The notes beneath the pieces were generated by a model. It saw nothing but the letters and a program-made list of their open reading frames with translations. It did not search any database and had not been told where the DNA came from. A program made the translations under genes and the position numbers. Below, piece by piece: positions 1-14,200 of a DNA stretch of 64,000 nucleotides. Origin of the DNA: Branchiostoma floridae (Eukaryota > Chordata > Leptocardii > Amphioxiformes > Branchiostomatidae); the NCBI RefSeq assembly GCF_000003815.2, contig NC_049980.1:23530773-23594772 (forward strand), given 5' to 3'. Position 1 is the stretch's first letter. Every line of letters starts with the position of its first letter.

Positions 1-170
1 GCTTACAAACCAACGGGTTATCGATTTAAATACATCATTGTGTTTTCATAACAGTCTGCCTTCAGTGGCTACGAGTAAAATGTACACCAGGGGTTCATTC
101 ATGTCTCCCTTGGGAATTTCAGTACAGAGGACTAACAGGTTGCCCGGTGTCGTTCATGGCCCGTTGCTTG

Positions 171-1700
171 CCCGCTATATCGAGCTGCGATGTTTTCGTC
201 AAACCTTGCATTACGGAAGTGGTCAATTAAGTCCAGGTCCTGCTGTGTTCCGCTATCTCGAGCTGCGATGTTTTCGTCAACCCTTACGTTACGGATTATT
301 AGCCTGTCCTTCTCGAGCTGCGATTTTTTTGTCAACCCTTACGTTACGGAAGCCTGTCCGCTATCTCGAGCTGCGATTTTTTGTCAACCCTTACGTTACG
401 GAAGCCTGTCCGCTATCTCGAGCTGCGATTTTTTTGTCAACCCTTACGTTACGGAAGCCAGTTCAAGCCAGTTGCGTGTCCGCTATCTCGAGCTGCGATC
501 TATTCGTCAAACGTTACGGAAGTGGTCCTGTGTGGCTACCACGGGGCCAAGCTGTATAAAGGGACGTCCCCTCTGGCGTTATCACGTCTGCGTTGCACCC
601 AGTTTGGTGCTGTTTCGTGTGTGAGGTTGACGAATTTGAAAATGACCACCAAAATCGACTTCATTTGTTAGGTAGTGATTTTTGGCCATCAGAAGGAGAA
701 CTAATATTCCGACATTCAAAATGTTGTGCAGAACTTTGGGAGCTTACATGTCCAATTTTCCTCTAAAGAACGCTGTGAAGGGGGAAGAAATGTGAGGTCG
801 GAGCAAGGAGCCGGAGAGCCCACAGCTGGAAAAATCCGGCTGTTGGGAGAATTTAGCAGTCATCAGTACACAAGCTGTCACCGAGCAAAGTTCTCGTAAA
901 AATATTACATATAGCATCTAAAACATTTCGAAAACAATGTTTCTCTGGTAAAATGTGTAGTAACTGTTATGACCTTCGAGTTTACACTTGGAAGCACATT
1001 TGCTCAACACGTGCCAAGCCAGGCGTGCATGATGCTCAGTGGGGCATTCTCCAACGATTCTGGTAACGTTAACGTTAAACATGAACTAAAAGAATCACAC
1101 CGGGCTGTGTCTCCTTAAAAGATTATAGGACTGGTATTAAACGCTCCATTTTTTCATATGTTCGTGTCTTTATATAGACTGTTTCGATATTCGTTGGGGC
1201 CCTGAGTGTTTGGATTTTGCGTATAATTGACCACTTCCGTCAACGGGCCACACACTGGACCACATCCGTAACGTTTGACGAAAAGATCGCAGCTCAAGAT
1301 AGCGGACACGCAACTGGCTTGAACTGGTTTCCGTAACGTAAGGGTTGACTAAAAAATCGCAGCTAGATATAGCGGACAGGCTTCCGTAACGTAAGGGTTG
1401 ACTAAAAAATCGCAGCTCGAGATAGCGGACAGGCTTCCGTAACGTAAGGGTTGACTAAAAAATCGCAGCTCGAGATAGCGGACAGGCTTCCGTAACGTAA
1501 GGGTTGACAAAAAAATCGCAGCTCAAGATAGCGGACAGGCTTCCGTAACGTAAGGGTTGACTAAAAAATCGCAGCTCGAGATAGCGGACAGGCTTCCGTA
1601 ACGTAAGGGTTGACGAAAACATCGCAGCTCGAGATAGCGGACAGGCTTCCGTAACGTAAGGGTTGACGAAAAAATCGCAGCTCGTAACGTAAGGTGGAAA
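171..1700. mobile_element. Foldback-like element with inverted arrays of a ~52 bp repeat
   Basis: About 171-545 holds several head-to-tail copies of a unit of about 52 bp whose core reads CTCGAGCTGCGAT followed by GTCAACCCTTACGTTACGG. About 1222-1700 carries the same unit in reverse complement, about eight copies. The arms also share a non-repeated inner border (a GTTCAAGCCAGTTGCGTGTCC-like motif near 460-482 and 1301-1326), so this is one large inverted repeat around a ~700 bp spacer without a convincing gene. Long, internally repeated inverted ends are typical of foldback-type DNA transposons. Short ORFs here are repeat translations. Outer limits and target duplication could not be fixed. 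It lies upstream of the first visible YTHDC2 exon, probably in an intron of that gene. Confidence 0.65.
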
Positions 1701-2200
1701 AACTTGGTTGCGTGTGTCTTGTGTCTTGTTAAGAAGGACCACCCGTGCTAATGCCGTTATGTAAGGTTTGCTTGAGACTCGGTGTCCCTCTTGTGTCAGA
1801 ATGGCGTGTGTCCCTTGTTAAGCTGTGGAGGGTTTTGGACGAAGGGTTGATGGAAAATGTGTATACTGTCCCAGCCCAGACAACATGAAATTCAAGTACC
1901 TGATTGGCATGTAAGGTGGATTGTGTTGCAAAAATCGGTGAATTCCCTTGGGTGCAATATCATTCTACGTTAGGTCTTCTGTTAGGTTTGGAAATGCCCC
2001 ATGTTTCACAATGTCCAATTTCTTGCCATGTATAAAATTGTATGTTCTTAAAATTGTAAAGTTTTGTTGTCTTAACCACTAAGTTGTACAAATAATCAAG
2101 CATATTAACATTTTCTCAGTCCATCTAGTTTTGTGTCTTGTGCTTGTTAAAGATAGTGTTGTCGAGTACAGGAGGACTGACCAATGTTTTCCTCCTACAG

Positions 2201-5200
2201 GAGAGGGATGTGAGTGAGATGGAACCCTGGCTGATACAGGAGATGGATAAGTGCATCATGACTGCCTGGCTAAATGTAGGTTTCTTCTTTTTAATCACAG
2301 GACCTTCTTTGAAAAGCTTTATCCAATATTTAGAACATAGCCACCTTTCCTAGCCATCTTTTCTCCCATCTTATCAAAGCTCTTGGACTCTGCCATTGGG
2401 CTTCCAACAAAATGCTTGGGAGGGCGGGGCTGTACCAAAATCCACATAAAGTAGCTCTGACCTTGCTTTAACTATTACATAGCATTGCCTAAGTCAGTAC
2501 CGTAACAGATTACTATATTTACTTTATTTTTCTAATCATCATTAAGTTAAAGTGACATACTAGTGCTTTCAAACTATACTGTGTTTTATGTTGATTTGCA
2601 ATTTGTGCTGAGGATGAGTACTTACAAGTTACAACTTTCTATGGTTACCCCAGAACGATGCCGATGCCTATGTGCAGTTGTTCCATCTCATCATGAGTGA
2701 GAATGTCAGCGGTAAGGTCAACACAAGCCTTTATTCTCCCTGTTTACGTAATCTTCTCACAGGGGAGATACATTCTTGATATCTAATTCCATTACATTGC
2801 TGTAATACAGTGTAAATGCCTTTGAAGGGACTTAATTTTGCATAGAAAATGGAGGGTTTACAGTGGTTTTTAATCCGTGTTTGAAACAATGGGGTAGGTG
2901 GGCAAAACGAAAGTCAGAAAAAGCATTTTTGTGGTAACTAGTTTAAGTTTCTAGAGAAGAGGTTATGTCTGGTACCATGAACATCACAGCATGTTTCAAC
3001 ATTTATAGTACATGGTCACACTGTTTGAAATCTCATGTACTTGTTTTCTTGACTTTAAAGCTTGAGAAGTAATGACAGCTTTTAGGCTTGTATTGCTTCT
3101 TTGATTTTTTTGATAAAGAAAACAGTTTTAACATTCAATCAAGATAGGTGAAATACACTACATGGAGAAGTGCTCAGAACTATATCTATCATGTATACCA
3201 GGAGTTGTTGTATTTTCTTGCAGTTGACTATCGGCACAGCGAGACCTGCTCCACCACCCTGATGATTGCCGCTGGTCGAGGCAACATGGCAGCAGTGGAA
3301 CAGCTGTTAGCACTGGGAGCCAACATCAACCTCAGAGCACCCAACGGATTGTATGTTTGATCTAAAGTGTATTCACTTGTGTGATCTGAATTTTCCCATC
3401 AACCAATAGGGTGTGAAATCAATGCATTATGTCTGCATTTCAATAAGCTCTTCTATAAACTGGAACTTCTGTGTTTGAATGCAGAGATATTAAGTGTACT
3501 GGCTCACAAGAGATAAAGTAAGTTAAAATGTTTGTTTAGGTCACATTAACAGGTTTACACAAGTAGTACAATTTTTGTAAGGATAATTTCCATTTTGCAG
3601 GACTGCACTTGACTGGGCAAGAAAGTTTGGCCAGACAGATACTGTGGAGGTGCTAGAAGCTTACATGTAAGTATTCTCGATCTGAAAAAAAAAGACACTG
3701 GTATTTTAGTCAGACTCTAAGCTCCCAAGAATGGTTCTCAGTTTGTTCCACAGAAAGTCCTCTCTGTATTGAAATTCTCTTGTAGTTTTTGTCTAATCAC
3801 ATCTGTGATAGTGTTCAAAAGTATAATACTATCACCACTGTATTATTGCCCAGAGCATCCAGTGAGATCACAGTGAGTGATGACACCCTGCTGGTGAGTG
3901 AGAGCAGCCAGTTGAGTACAGAAGACAGGGAACTGCTGAAGGCATACCACCAGAGCTTTGATGATGAACATGTGGACCTGGACCTCATCCTGTGTCTTCT
4001 CTTTAACATCTGTAGCAGCCAGGAGGAAGGTGGGTGCCTCTATGTCTCCTCACTTCACTCTTTTCTGGTGAAAATGTATAGAAAACATGAATTTTTGTTG
4101 GTCTCCTGTAACATGTTTAGGCACAGAGCTGATGTTAGCCATTTATGTATTTTATGCACTTTCAAAATATTAAGATTTGATAGTTGTACCAGACTGATCT
4201 TGGGTACATTTCACAAAGGTGTTTCAAAGAGGGAAATGTACATACCCACCATCTTATTTTTTGCTATCAACAACAACAACATTATTAGTTATGAGAATAG
4301 TTTAGAAGTGCTGTAATGTGACAATGTTGTGATGTGATAGGAGCCATCCTGGTGTTCTTACCTGGCTATGAGGAGATAGTGACCCTGCGAGATGCCATCA
4401 TGTGGGACGACAAGAGGTTCTCCGATACCAGCAGGTAGGAATTCAGGGCCTTCTCTCTAGTTCTCTCTGTCCAACAACTCAATTTCCAGACAGTTTGCTG
4501 ATTCCTTGTACCACCAGGACCAATACTAACGTAAGGTTACCAGTTTACGTGCAGGACCAGTTTACGGTCACGTATTGGTGGATGCAGACTTCGAGGTCAA
4601 TTGTAAAAAAAGAAAATTCTCTTGAGTAGGAAAGAAGTACGTTTATATCATCTATGTGTCTTGCCTTATTTATCCTATAACTTTGCATCCAGCAAATCAC
4701 GTCTGAAAAGTCCGACAACAATTTACATTTACGCTTGAGTGCGCACAACACTATTACAGATGACCCGGTTCTGATCGTAATTCTAGACGGCTATTTTCGT
4801 CCCCTCTTTAAAATCCAACAAACTCTTTATGAATTGAAACATGACCTCAAACCAAACCTGGAGTTCTTATCTCAAGAATGCATGGTGATTTTATGTATGT
4901 TGTCCAAGGAAACTCTTATAAACTGCATAAAAACAGGTGACTGTCCTCGCCGAGCGGGTAGTTTTCGAACGCCATGTTGCATCATGTGACTTGCCCGTTA
5001 AAGCTTGGTGCACTGGAGAGCGAGAAATTGTCGCAAGGGGCACTGTTGGGGCTAATTTATGTGGGGAGGGCACGGCGTGAGCAAGCCACATGTATACTGA
5101 TCGCATTTCAAGGCTAGTTCCTATCTATACAGGTGATAACAACATCCAAATGCGTTGCCATTATTATGAGTAGCATTGTGCAAGTTGTCGAACAGCATGG

Positions 5201-8200
5201 CGCTCTGAGTGGCGTTCTGTTGGGGCAAAGATGAATTACCGATAACGTTTAGCGGCGATGCAAAGTGGCGGCATGGCCATATGTAAACAATTTATCCATT
5301 GTGTTATCTCAGTGAACTACGTGGGGGACTTTTAAGGGAAATGATCAGATATATGTCCTTTAGAAAAATAACCTCATGGAGAAACACCCAACTGACCGTA
5401 AATTGGTCACCCTGGAAGAATTCTTGGCTGCAGACTTGTTTATTAAAGACGCTCATACGGCGAGAAATCCTTAGAAGAAATATGATGCCACACAGAGCTT
5501 GACGCAGACCGACTTTGATGTCTTCCAATTAAGGACAGCTTTTCACTTCCTGACCTGCGCGTTTTCCATAAAACGGCATTATTAACAAATCGACCGTAAA
5601 CTGGTAACCTTACGTTATATGTTTCTTTATCCATGTTTTGGAAAAAAAAAAGGAATGGATAGATTAAAGCACATTATAAGCTTCTTTGCTCATAGGTGGA
5701 TATTGAGAAGTTCTGCATACATATATTTCACAAAATTATATGTTTGGTCTTAAAAAAATTTAAGATGTGCCAAATTGCCATGATGATTATGCAAGCGACC
5801 GATTGATTGAATGTGTTCTTTGTTAATATCTTGTGCAGATAAAAAGTTCTGTTTGCGTAAAATGCCTGTCTTTCTATCATTCATCCAGGTACCAGGTGTA
5901 CACTCTACACTCTGCCATGCAGTCAGGGGACCAGAAAAGGGTTTTCCAGCAGGCTCCTGCAGGAGTCAGGAAAATTGTAGGTTAAATGAAAGCAAGCACC
6001 TTTGGACTTTTTTAACATTTTGTGCAAATGTTTTTAACACTGCTGTTTTTGTATTTGCTCTTGGTAATCTGTGTGAAATGTTTGATTGTAAATTACTTTT
6101 TTTTTAATTTTGTAGATCCTGTCAACCAACATTGCTGAAACCAGTGTGACCATCAATGATGTGGTGTTTGTAATAGACTCAGGAAAAGTGAAAGAGGTAA
6201 GACCACCATGATATGCACAGTACAAACTACATATTCCAATTCTTTCCTCACTGTTATGGTCGGGTACAAAGGAGGATATGCCCCTTGATTAAAGTAACTT
6301 ATAGTTTAAAGTCCTGCCTCCTGTATAGTAGAAGCCAGTTAATTGCATAACAGATTAACGCACACTTCTGTTAACTGCACGGAATTCCAAAATCCCAAAC
6401 CAGTGCGGTTTAGCAGGATAACATCACATTATTGCACCAGCTGGATTATTGCACGAAATATAGTGGCAAATAGGGTGTGCAAATAAACGGCTTCTACTGT
6501 AGCAATAACGGAAAACATATTGTTTTTTCATCACCATGTCTTCTATTTGTCCTTGTTTGTTTATTTGTTTTTGAAACAAATATTTCTGTGTTTATCAGTT
6601 TTGGTCTGTTTGTTTTGCAGAAATCCTTTGATGCTCTGACATCAGTGTCTATGCTGAAAAGCGTGTGGGTGTCTAAAGCCAGTGCCCAGCAGAGGAAGGG
6701 CAGGTAAATGCTTTTTTTTTTTTAGATTTGTTGTCATCTTACAGTAACTGTTGTAATGGAAAACATGTGCATATGCAAATATTGTGCACACACTTTATTT
6801 TTTAATGCAATTTTCTATTAATTAACATGGTTATTTGTACCGTCCCCAGGGCAGGGCGGTGTCGGCCAGGTGTGTGTTTCCACCTGTTCAGCAGAGTGAG
6901 GTACGAGAGCCTACAGGAGTACCAGGACCCTGAGCTGCTCAGGACTCCGCTACAGGTGCAGGAGAAAAGTTTGATGCATTTTGTAGTCAACAACCTGTAT
7001 AAAGGAAATTTTTACTGCTGTTGGAATTTAAGCTAAAGATAAGCTGAATCATCAAGAAGATGTTTTCTTTGGTCTTGTATAGGAAGATATTTTTTTTTTA
7101 AACTGAGAGCATAGTTTTTTTTTCATTTGTTCTGTTGTAACCATTTTCATCCTTCTTTCCTTCAGGAACTTTGTCTGCAGACCAAGCTCCTGTCTGCACC
7201 CAACACCCCCATTGCAGAGTTCCTTGCCAAGGCGCCTGAACCACCTGCTTTCCTGGTGCTGAGAAATGCTGTTCAGTTGCTGAAGGTATGCATGTGCATG
7301 TGCACATGATCATTTTTTCAGATTCATCTGTTGGAGAGGTGTTATGAAGAGCAGTTTGCTTACAGTTGTCAAAAAAACAGGTTTTGAAGAATCCCATTAT
7401 TCCTGTATGATTGAAGATAATAAATGACCATAACTAGAGTCCCAGCCTGCATTTAAAGGTCTCTGCATTTAAAGGTCTCCTTGACAAGTGCTCTAGTATG
7501 ATGTGTTGTTATGTCCTGTATGTTAGACGGTAGATGCCCTGGACATGTGGGAGGACCTGACAGAGCTGGGGCACCACATGGTGGACCTGCCCATTGAGCC
7601 CAGACTGGCCAAGATGGTGCTGTACTCTGTGGTGCTCAAATGTCTGGATCCTGTCCTCACTATCGCCTGTGCTTTGGCATACAGGGATCCCTGTAAGTAC
7701 ATCCAGCTCAATATTAAAAGTCACCAGTTTCTATGTTTTATATTGTATTTTAAAAAGTAAGGAGGCTGTCCTTTACTGTTTTCCATGTATACGTATGTAT
7801 ATTTCATGTCTGTCAATATGTCTTTCTGGATGGAACATACATGCTGCATCCAGCCCTTAGGCAAAATTACAATGGATGCCTTTCACTCAATACTCATCAT
7901 CTTGACCATCACTGTCCTTGTGATTGTCATAAGTTGTGCAAGCCAATCCCTTGTATCGTCTGCAGTTATCCTGCCCAACCAGCCATCCCAGAAGCGTGCA
8001 GCTGTGTACTGTAGGAAGAAGTTCTCTGCCGGTGCTTACAGCGATCACATGGCCCTCCTGAGAGCATTTCAGGTCAGCATGTTATCATAGAAAGTGTCAC
8101 CAGAGGGCTCTTCTACCACTTTACTTGACTTGACTTGACATCTAAGGACAATCTGAATCCCACCAGTACAAAGGACAATTTTTGTGTGTAAAAGATAAGA

Positions 8201-11200
8201 AGGGAAACATTCCATATTTGCCTGCAAATATCGGTCCTTCATTTCCTGCTGTATTGCACTTGTAGGGCTGGCAGAAGGCCAAGAGTGATGGCTGGGAGCG
8301 CAGCTTCTGTGAGAAGAACTTCCTCTGCCAGGCCACCATGGAGATGATCTTCGGCATGAGGTGGGTTTTGTGTTAACATGATGAGAATTTTCTAGTATTC
8401 TTTATATGGCCTCCTCTGGTCAGTAATGACCATGGTAAAATCCTACAGCTTCGGCTCTGGCTAAATAGTCCAATACGAGAATGACAGTCTCTGCCAAATA
8501 GGGCACTTATGTAGACTGAGTCAGGTCTGTTGTGTTTCTTGGGGAAATGTAACAGTTTTAAAATTGTGTATTCCCAGAATTCAGTGTACATGTTCTCCAA
8601 ATAACAAGCATGACCACTCCAATACAGACAGATGTATATCACATCTTTATGTCCTGACACTTTTGCATAGTACTGCAATGTGGATTCTACTACTAGTACT
8701 TAAAACAATGTCATGGCCTTGCAGCATACCGCCAACACATTTTATGTTGGTGGTATTACTCAATGGAATGGACCATTGAGTCAAAATGGCAGGACACTGA
8801 GTATTTGTTGTTTTGCAGGACTCAGCTGTTGGGCCAGCTGCGGGCCTCTGGGTTTGTACGCGCACGAGGAGGGGGGGACATCAGGGACCTGAACACCAAC
8901 TCTGAGAACTGGGCAGTCATTAAGGTACAACTGTACTATTACTGCTGTCATTCAGTGTTGACTTTGACATGATGGTACAATGCACAGGATTACAGGTAAA
9001 GGACCAAGAAAGAGCTCACGCAATCAGTACAGTACATAATCCCTTGGTCCAATTACTAGAGTTTGGTCCTACTAGAATCACCTAGTGTAGGAGAAGCCTC
9101 ATCATTAGATAGCTTTAAGGTGAAGCAGCACCTACAGTTGGATGTGCAAAGGTTAGGTGTGACAGGACATTGACCACCTGCTGTGTGCCTTGCCAAGCTG
9201 GTGTGGTATTCTGAAAGGCGATTATTCTAGCTATACATGTATATAGATACAGATACAAATATCTGGAGTATATTAATGAACCCCCGGACCCCCCTTTCAT
9301 TCAAGATGCATTTCCAGTATTACATGTAACGGGGGCCGCCCTAAGACGGTCCCCGTCGTAAGACGGTACGGATTTTTTGCTGATCTTATTATCCATTAGT
9401 ACACCGTGTTTGTTGCCACTGACTATGCTGATTACAAAGGTAAATAAACCAAGTCCATGCACACAGCTTTAATTTGCATTCCGAGTGAACTTTAACATAT
9501 TTACTTCATGTTTTTTTAAGAGCAGAATTCTAACAGTAATGTTGACAGTGCTGAATCACTGCGGTCACCGGCCTCTGCGTATTGGCGGCTCGTGTCGATA
9601 ACTATACGAACTCATCCAAGCAGTCACACAACTGCCAGGATACACATAAATAAATCTCCATAAAACACTATGAATATGGGTCTTCAAATGTTTGTTGAGT
9701 AGAAAAGCAACCAAAAGGAAGCGACATAAACATTGCCACCATTGTACTGCCAAGGGAGTGTGGCCGTGAATGTGGCAGACTAGAGAACGCTCCAAAGATT
9801 TATTTGACTGTAACAAATGATTCGTGCTGTCTATGAAAATAAGACTTGACAGAGAGATGTAGATGATATTTTCATATAATCAGACAGAGTTGTGTTGATG
9901 TTGGCGGTGTCGTTTTTTCGTAATGGTTTTTTTAGTCGGGCATTCACAATCAGTGCATTCAGCCCATTGCCCGTAAAACATCAGCTGGATTGTTCTAGGT
10001 ACAGCCTTCCTCATGTGAGACAAGAAGTACATACAGTCACGATTTTACTGTCAAAAGAAAGCTAAAATATCATACTATTAATTTTTTTCTGTGTACTTAG
10101 ATTTACCACTTACTTCTGAAGAGAGCAAAATATAAAAAAAAACGTACCGAGTTAGGCACACTGTCCAGCGTAGCACAAAATTGGAAGGTTACATACACGA
10201 AATTGTCTCTCAGTGTTTGCCGCTTGTAACACGCAGCGCGAAAGGTTCATGAACCACATGAATGCATTTCTTATTCAAGTATGTTGTTCAAATCTATGAG
10301 TAAAAAATTCAGTCATCAAAATTTGACCACTCTCAGGCAACTAGCGATGGAGCGCCATAAGTTTGAGCGCAAGAAAAAGCGTACCGTGTTGGGGCACCTC
10401 CCGTTAGGTCAAGTGCTATCAAGTTTACTATCTTTTCCAGGCTGCCCTGTGTGCTGGGAGCTATCCCAACATGGTCAGAGTGGACAGGGAAAACCTCTGG
10501 CTGACTACACAGTAAGGACCAATACTTTATGAGTTGTTTACAGCTGATTTTGACTTGATACTTATACTGCTTTCCTGATTTCTCAGTAGATTGACTTTAC
10601 TCAAGCAATGTAAAAGTTATTTCTTGAATTCTGTAACAGGTAGTGTTTGTTTGTTGTTTCTAGGATGGAGAAGAGTGTTCGTTTCCACAACACATCTGTT
10701 CTCGGACAAGCGGCAAACCCAAAGGTCACAGTAGCGCTGTCCCATGCCCAGAGCGTCACCAAGCTGCCTACTGATTGGCTAGTGTATGAGGAGATCTCAA
10801 GGTGAGGATGGTTTATACAAAGTTTATTGAAACACTAGAAAAATTTCTTTCTTTCAGATTTTCCATACTAAAATAGAGGGTTAGCCAGTAAGGTAATACA
10901 TATACAGATGACCACTATTTTCCTGATGATTTAGGTATGATCTGTACTTATCGTATGATTTTCCCCCAGAGCACACCGCTATGCCTATGTGCGATGCTGC
11001 ACATTGATGAGTCCAGTGACAGTCGCCATATTTGCCGGCCCATCTCGTCTCCCACTGGACGCTCTGACAGACCCCAACGCCCCTGACAACAGACCTGGGG
11101 GTGAGCTCTAAACAAAAATTTAATAGATCTGTCAAATTTGTTATGATTACATGTAGATTTTTAACACGTAAAACATCCATTTACATCATAAGTTCTCATT

Positions 11201-14200
11201 GTGACAACTTTTGGGTGAGGAGCTAGTCTTTACTTTCAAATTTGGTATTTGTCAGATATTTTCAGAAAGGAATGGTAATGAATTCCTGCCACATTGTTTT
11301 TCCCAGTAGTATATCACCAATCTTAGGTTCAGATAAGCAACACCTTAAGTTGATTCTTCATTCAATAGACAAGATGTAGTTTACAGAGCTGTGAGTTTTT
11401 GTGCACCAGGTGACGACCAGTTTGAGAACTACAGTGACAGTGGAGGGGAGGAGGGGGAGAACAACAAGCGCGCCACTACCAAGTTAGACGACTGGATTTC
11501 ATTCAAACTAGATTCAGAGGTAAGGTGGTTGACTAATGATAGCAAATTATTCACCAAGCTAAGTAATGAATGATACACAACATCATTAGCGTCATTATAT
11601 TAACAGATTGGATCTTTAAAATGACATTTTGTCATGTTTTCAGGCGGCACACCTGCTGCTACAGCTGCGGTTTAAGTGGCATTCTCTCTTCCTGCGCCGT
11701 ATGAGAGCACCTGCCAAGCCATGGTCACAGGTAGACGAGGTAAGGATCATGGAAAACTATTCACATACTGTAAATACATTTAAGTTCGCGGGGATTTACT
11801 TTTGAGGTAGCGGGGAATTGGAGTGTTGGGGTGTTCGATAAAAATCCACCGCGAACATTTCTGCATTTACAGTATACCTGCACACCTTACCGCAAGTAGA
11901 TTCAATAGTTAATCCGAAAAGTAAACTATAAAGGGGTATTCATTATTTTGGGCGCATATACAACCAAGTTAGTGGCAGTTTTGCATCAATTATATTATGA
12001 TTGTCTTCTCATGTTCTTTAGGGTGTTATCCGAGCTGTGATTGGTGTGCTGTCCAGCGAAGAGCAGGCCCTGGGTCTCCAACAGCCTTCTGGGATAGGGC
12101 AGAGGCCACGCCCAATGTGTAATTAGCTAAACATTAATCTTACAGTTGTGATTGAACACTTAGCCTATTAGACCTTGGCTCATAAACAGCCCATAATCAT
12201 AGGAAGGTAAAAAGACTACAAATTCAAGCTGATCAGAAATGCAATTGTAATATTTGTTGTAAAATCTTATGTGCAATAAATCTTTCACAATGTTGTGCAA
12301 CCTATTTGTAGAACCTTAAAATTAACTTCTTTTCTGCATTCCTACTTAAACTTGAATTTCATCATTTCGCTCCATCACAACTTGCCATTTAATAACCTAT
12401 TCCATTCATCCCATACTGACTCCCCACCCTGTATTTCCCTTTCCTTCTGCTCTGTTTTGTTTTTTGCTTTGTCCCAGTTAACTGGGATTTTTCCTCTTCA
12501 GCCACAGAGTCCTATGGATCCCAGCGAGGCAGCAGAAAGAACTCTACTGAGGTATGTATGTCACACAGGGTGTAGCTGTTTACACAGTGTATTTCTACAG
12601 TAATGATGACTGTATCTCTTTTTTGCAGCTCTTTGTAGTCATAGATTTGCAATTGCACACTTCAAATGTCACACAAAGACTTAAGAGTACCAGTGTAGAG
12701 AGTTGATGACACCTTACCCACAGCAGTGTGGAACATGCCCTCAAGTAGCTGTATTACCCAGTCCCTTTCCATCAGAATGGTCCTTTCTATGTTTATAAGA
12801 GGCGTCATGATACATTGTATAATGCTCACTGAGTACATAGTACATGAAGTTCTGGCACTAATGTGCTTGTGCAAACTCAAAGTATATCAATTAGCATACA
12901 TTCCTTTGGATGCAAAGATGTAAGCCTGACCTATAGACATTTGACAGGAAGCATGTAAACCAGGAACATTTATATTTCATAGAACCAAGTACCTGAACCC
13001 TCCTTCCTTGCCTTGTGGAAGGTTAGTACGGTCCCAGCATGCATATGTTTCCAAGTTCCCTGTTCCTTGTTGTTGTTGTTCTTTGCCATCAACAAAAGCA
13101 AATTCATCTGTGGAGATGTTGATATCTTCAAAGTTGTGCAATATACTAGTAGTCTGTCTTGTAGGGTAAGACAAGTATAGTTAGCAAAGCTATAGCAATG
13201 TTGCTGTGAAATTCTACTTCAGGTTTGTGTTGTACTTGAAAGGAGTCTGGTCATGGAAAATGTTTTGCCTGATGCAGATTTATGCATTAACTAAGAACAT
13301 GTATCTAATTGAAAAAGATGTTCACACCATTATTTACAGCTGAATTTCTATTTACTAGTGAAATTTCTGTCATTTCAGTCTAATGAGTCTGTGCCAGTGG
13401 GAGAGGAGAACAAGGGTGACAGGTACATGGGTGCTCCTGCTGAGTTGTGGTTTTGTTATTTCAATCACTGACACATTTATGGATTTCCTTCCTGATGTAC
13501 ATATAAAGTGGTGTAATGTGCTGTTGACTTGTCACAGGTTCTACCCACGAACCAGTCCGGCCAACAGGGAGAAGAGAATCCTGAAGAGGGATTACAGTAA
13601 AGTCCCCTTCATTTCTACCCTAAACATCTGTCATTTTCTACTTTCACTTCACATGGAATTCTGATAAATGTTTGAAGTCTTAGCACATGTGTAATGATGA
13701 TGATGTAGAGCTACATACAAAATATTCCCAGAAATGCATTCTTTTAAACAAAGCAGAGTATTCCTTCAACTACTGTATATCTAGTGACAATTTGAATGTA
13801 GGGCTTCTTACAGTGCTTACTTGAAATTTGGAAATGACAAGTCTATGTTTGCACACATGACACAGGGTCTCCACGAGAGTTTGACAACCGTTCAGATCGC
13901 TCGTCGGTGAAGTCTGCGTCAGCCAACAGCAGCCAGGCCTCCAGTCGCACCAGTAGCTGTACCACCAGCCCCTGCCCCTCCCCCAACCACACCAGGGGCG
14001 GGGAGAGGACCCCACCCTCCTCTGCCTCCAGTAGGAGTGGGGGGAGAAATACACCCCCACAGCGGGTCAGGACACCCCCCTTTGTGAGCCCCAAGGGTGG
14101 GAGGACTCCACAACAGTCTCCAAATGTCAGGTATAGTTGCCATTATTGAATTGGTGTGTAAGGTAAACTACAGTTTGTGCAGTTTACGTGAGTGGGACAC

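Noticed and set aside
38-671. Overlapping ORFs of up to 173 aa with repeated YLELRCF-like motifs
   Set aside because: Pure translation of the 52-bp tandem repeat in several frames; no domain and no splice context.
12502-12551. Alternative reading of this exon as [16 protein letters not shown]
   Set aside because: Only the frame starting from the T left by exon 12022-12118 keeps phase and resembles the SRKSS-type stretch of human YTHDC2.
13770-14143. Gly/Trp-rich minus-strand ORFs
   Set aside because: Antisense of the Ser/Pro-rich YTHDC2 exon 13866-14130.
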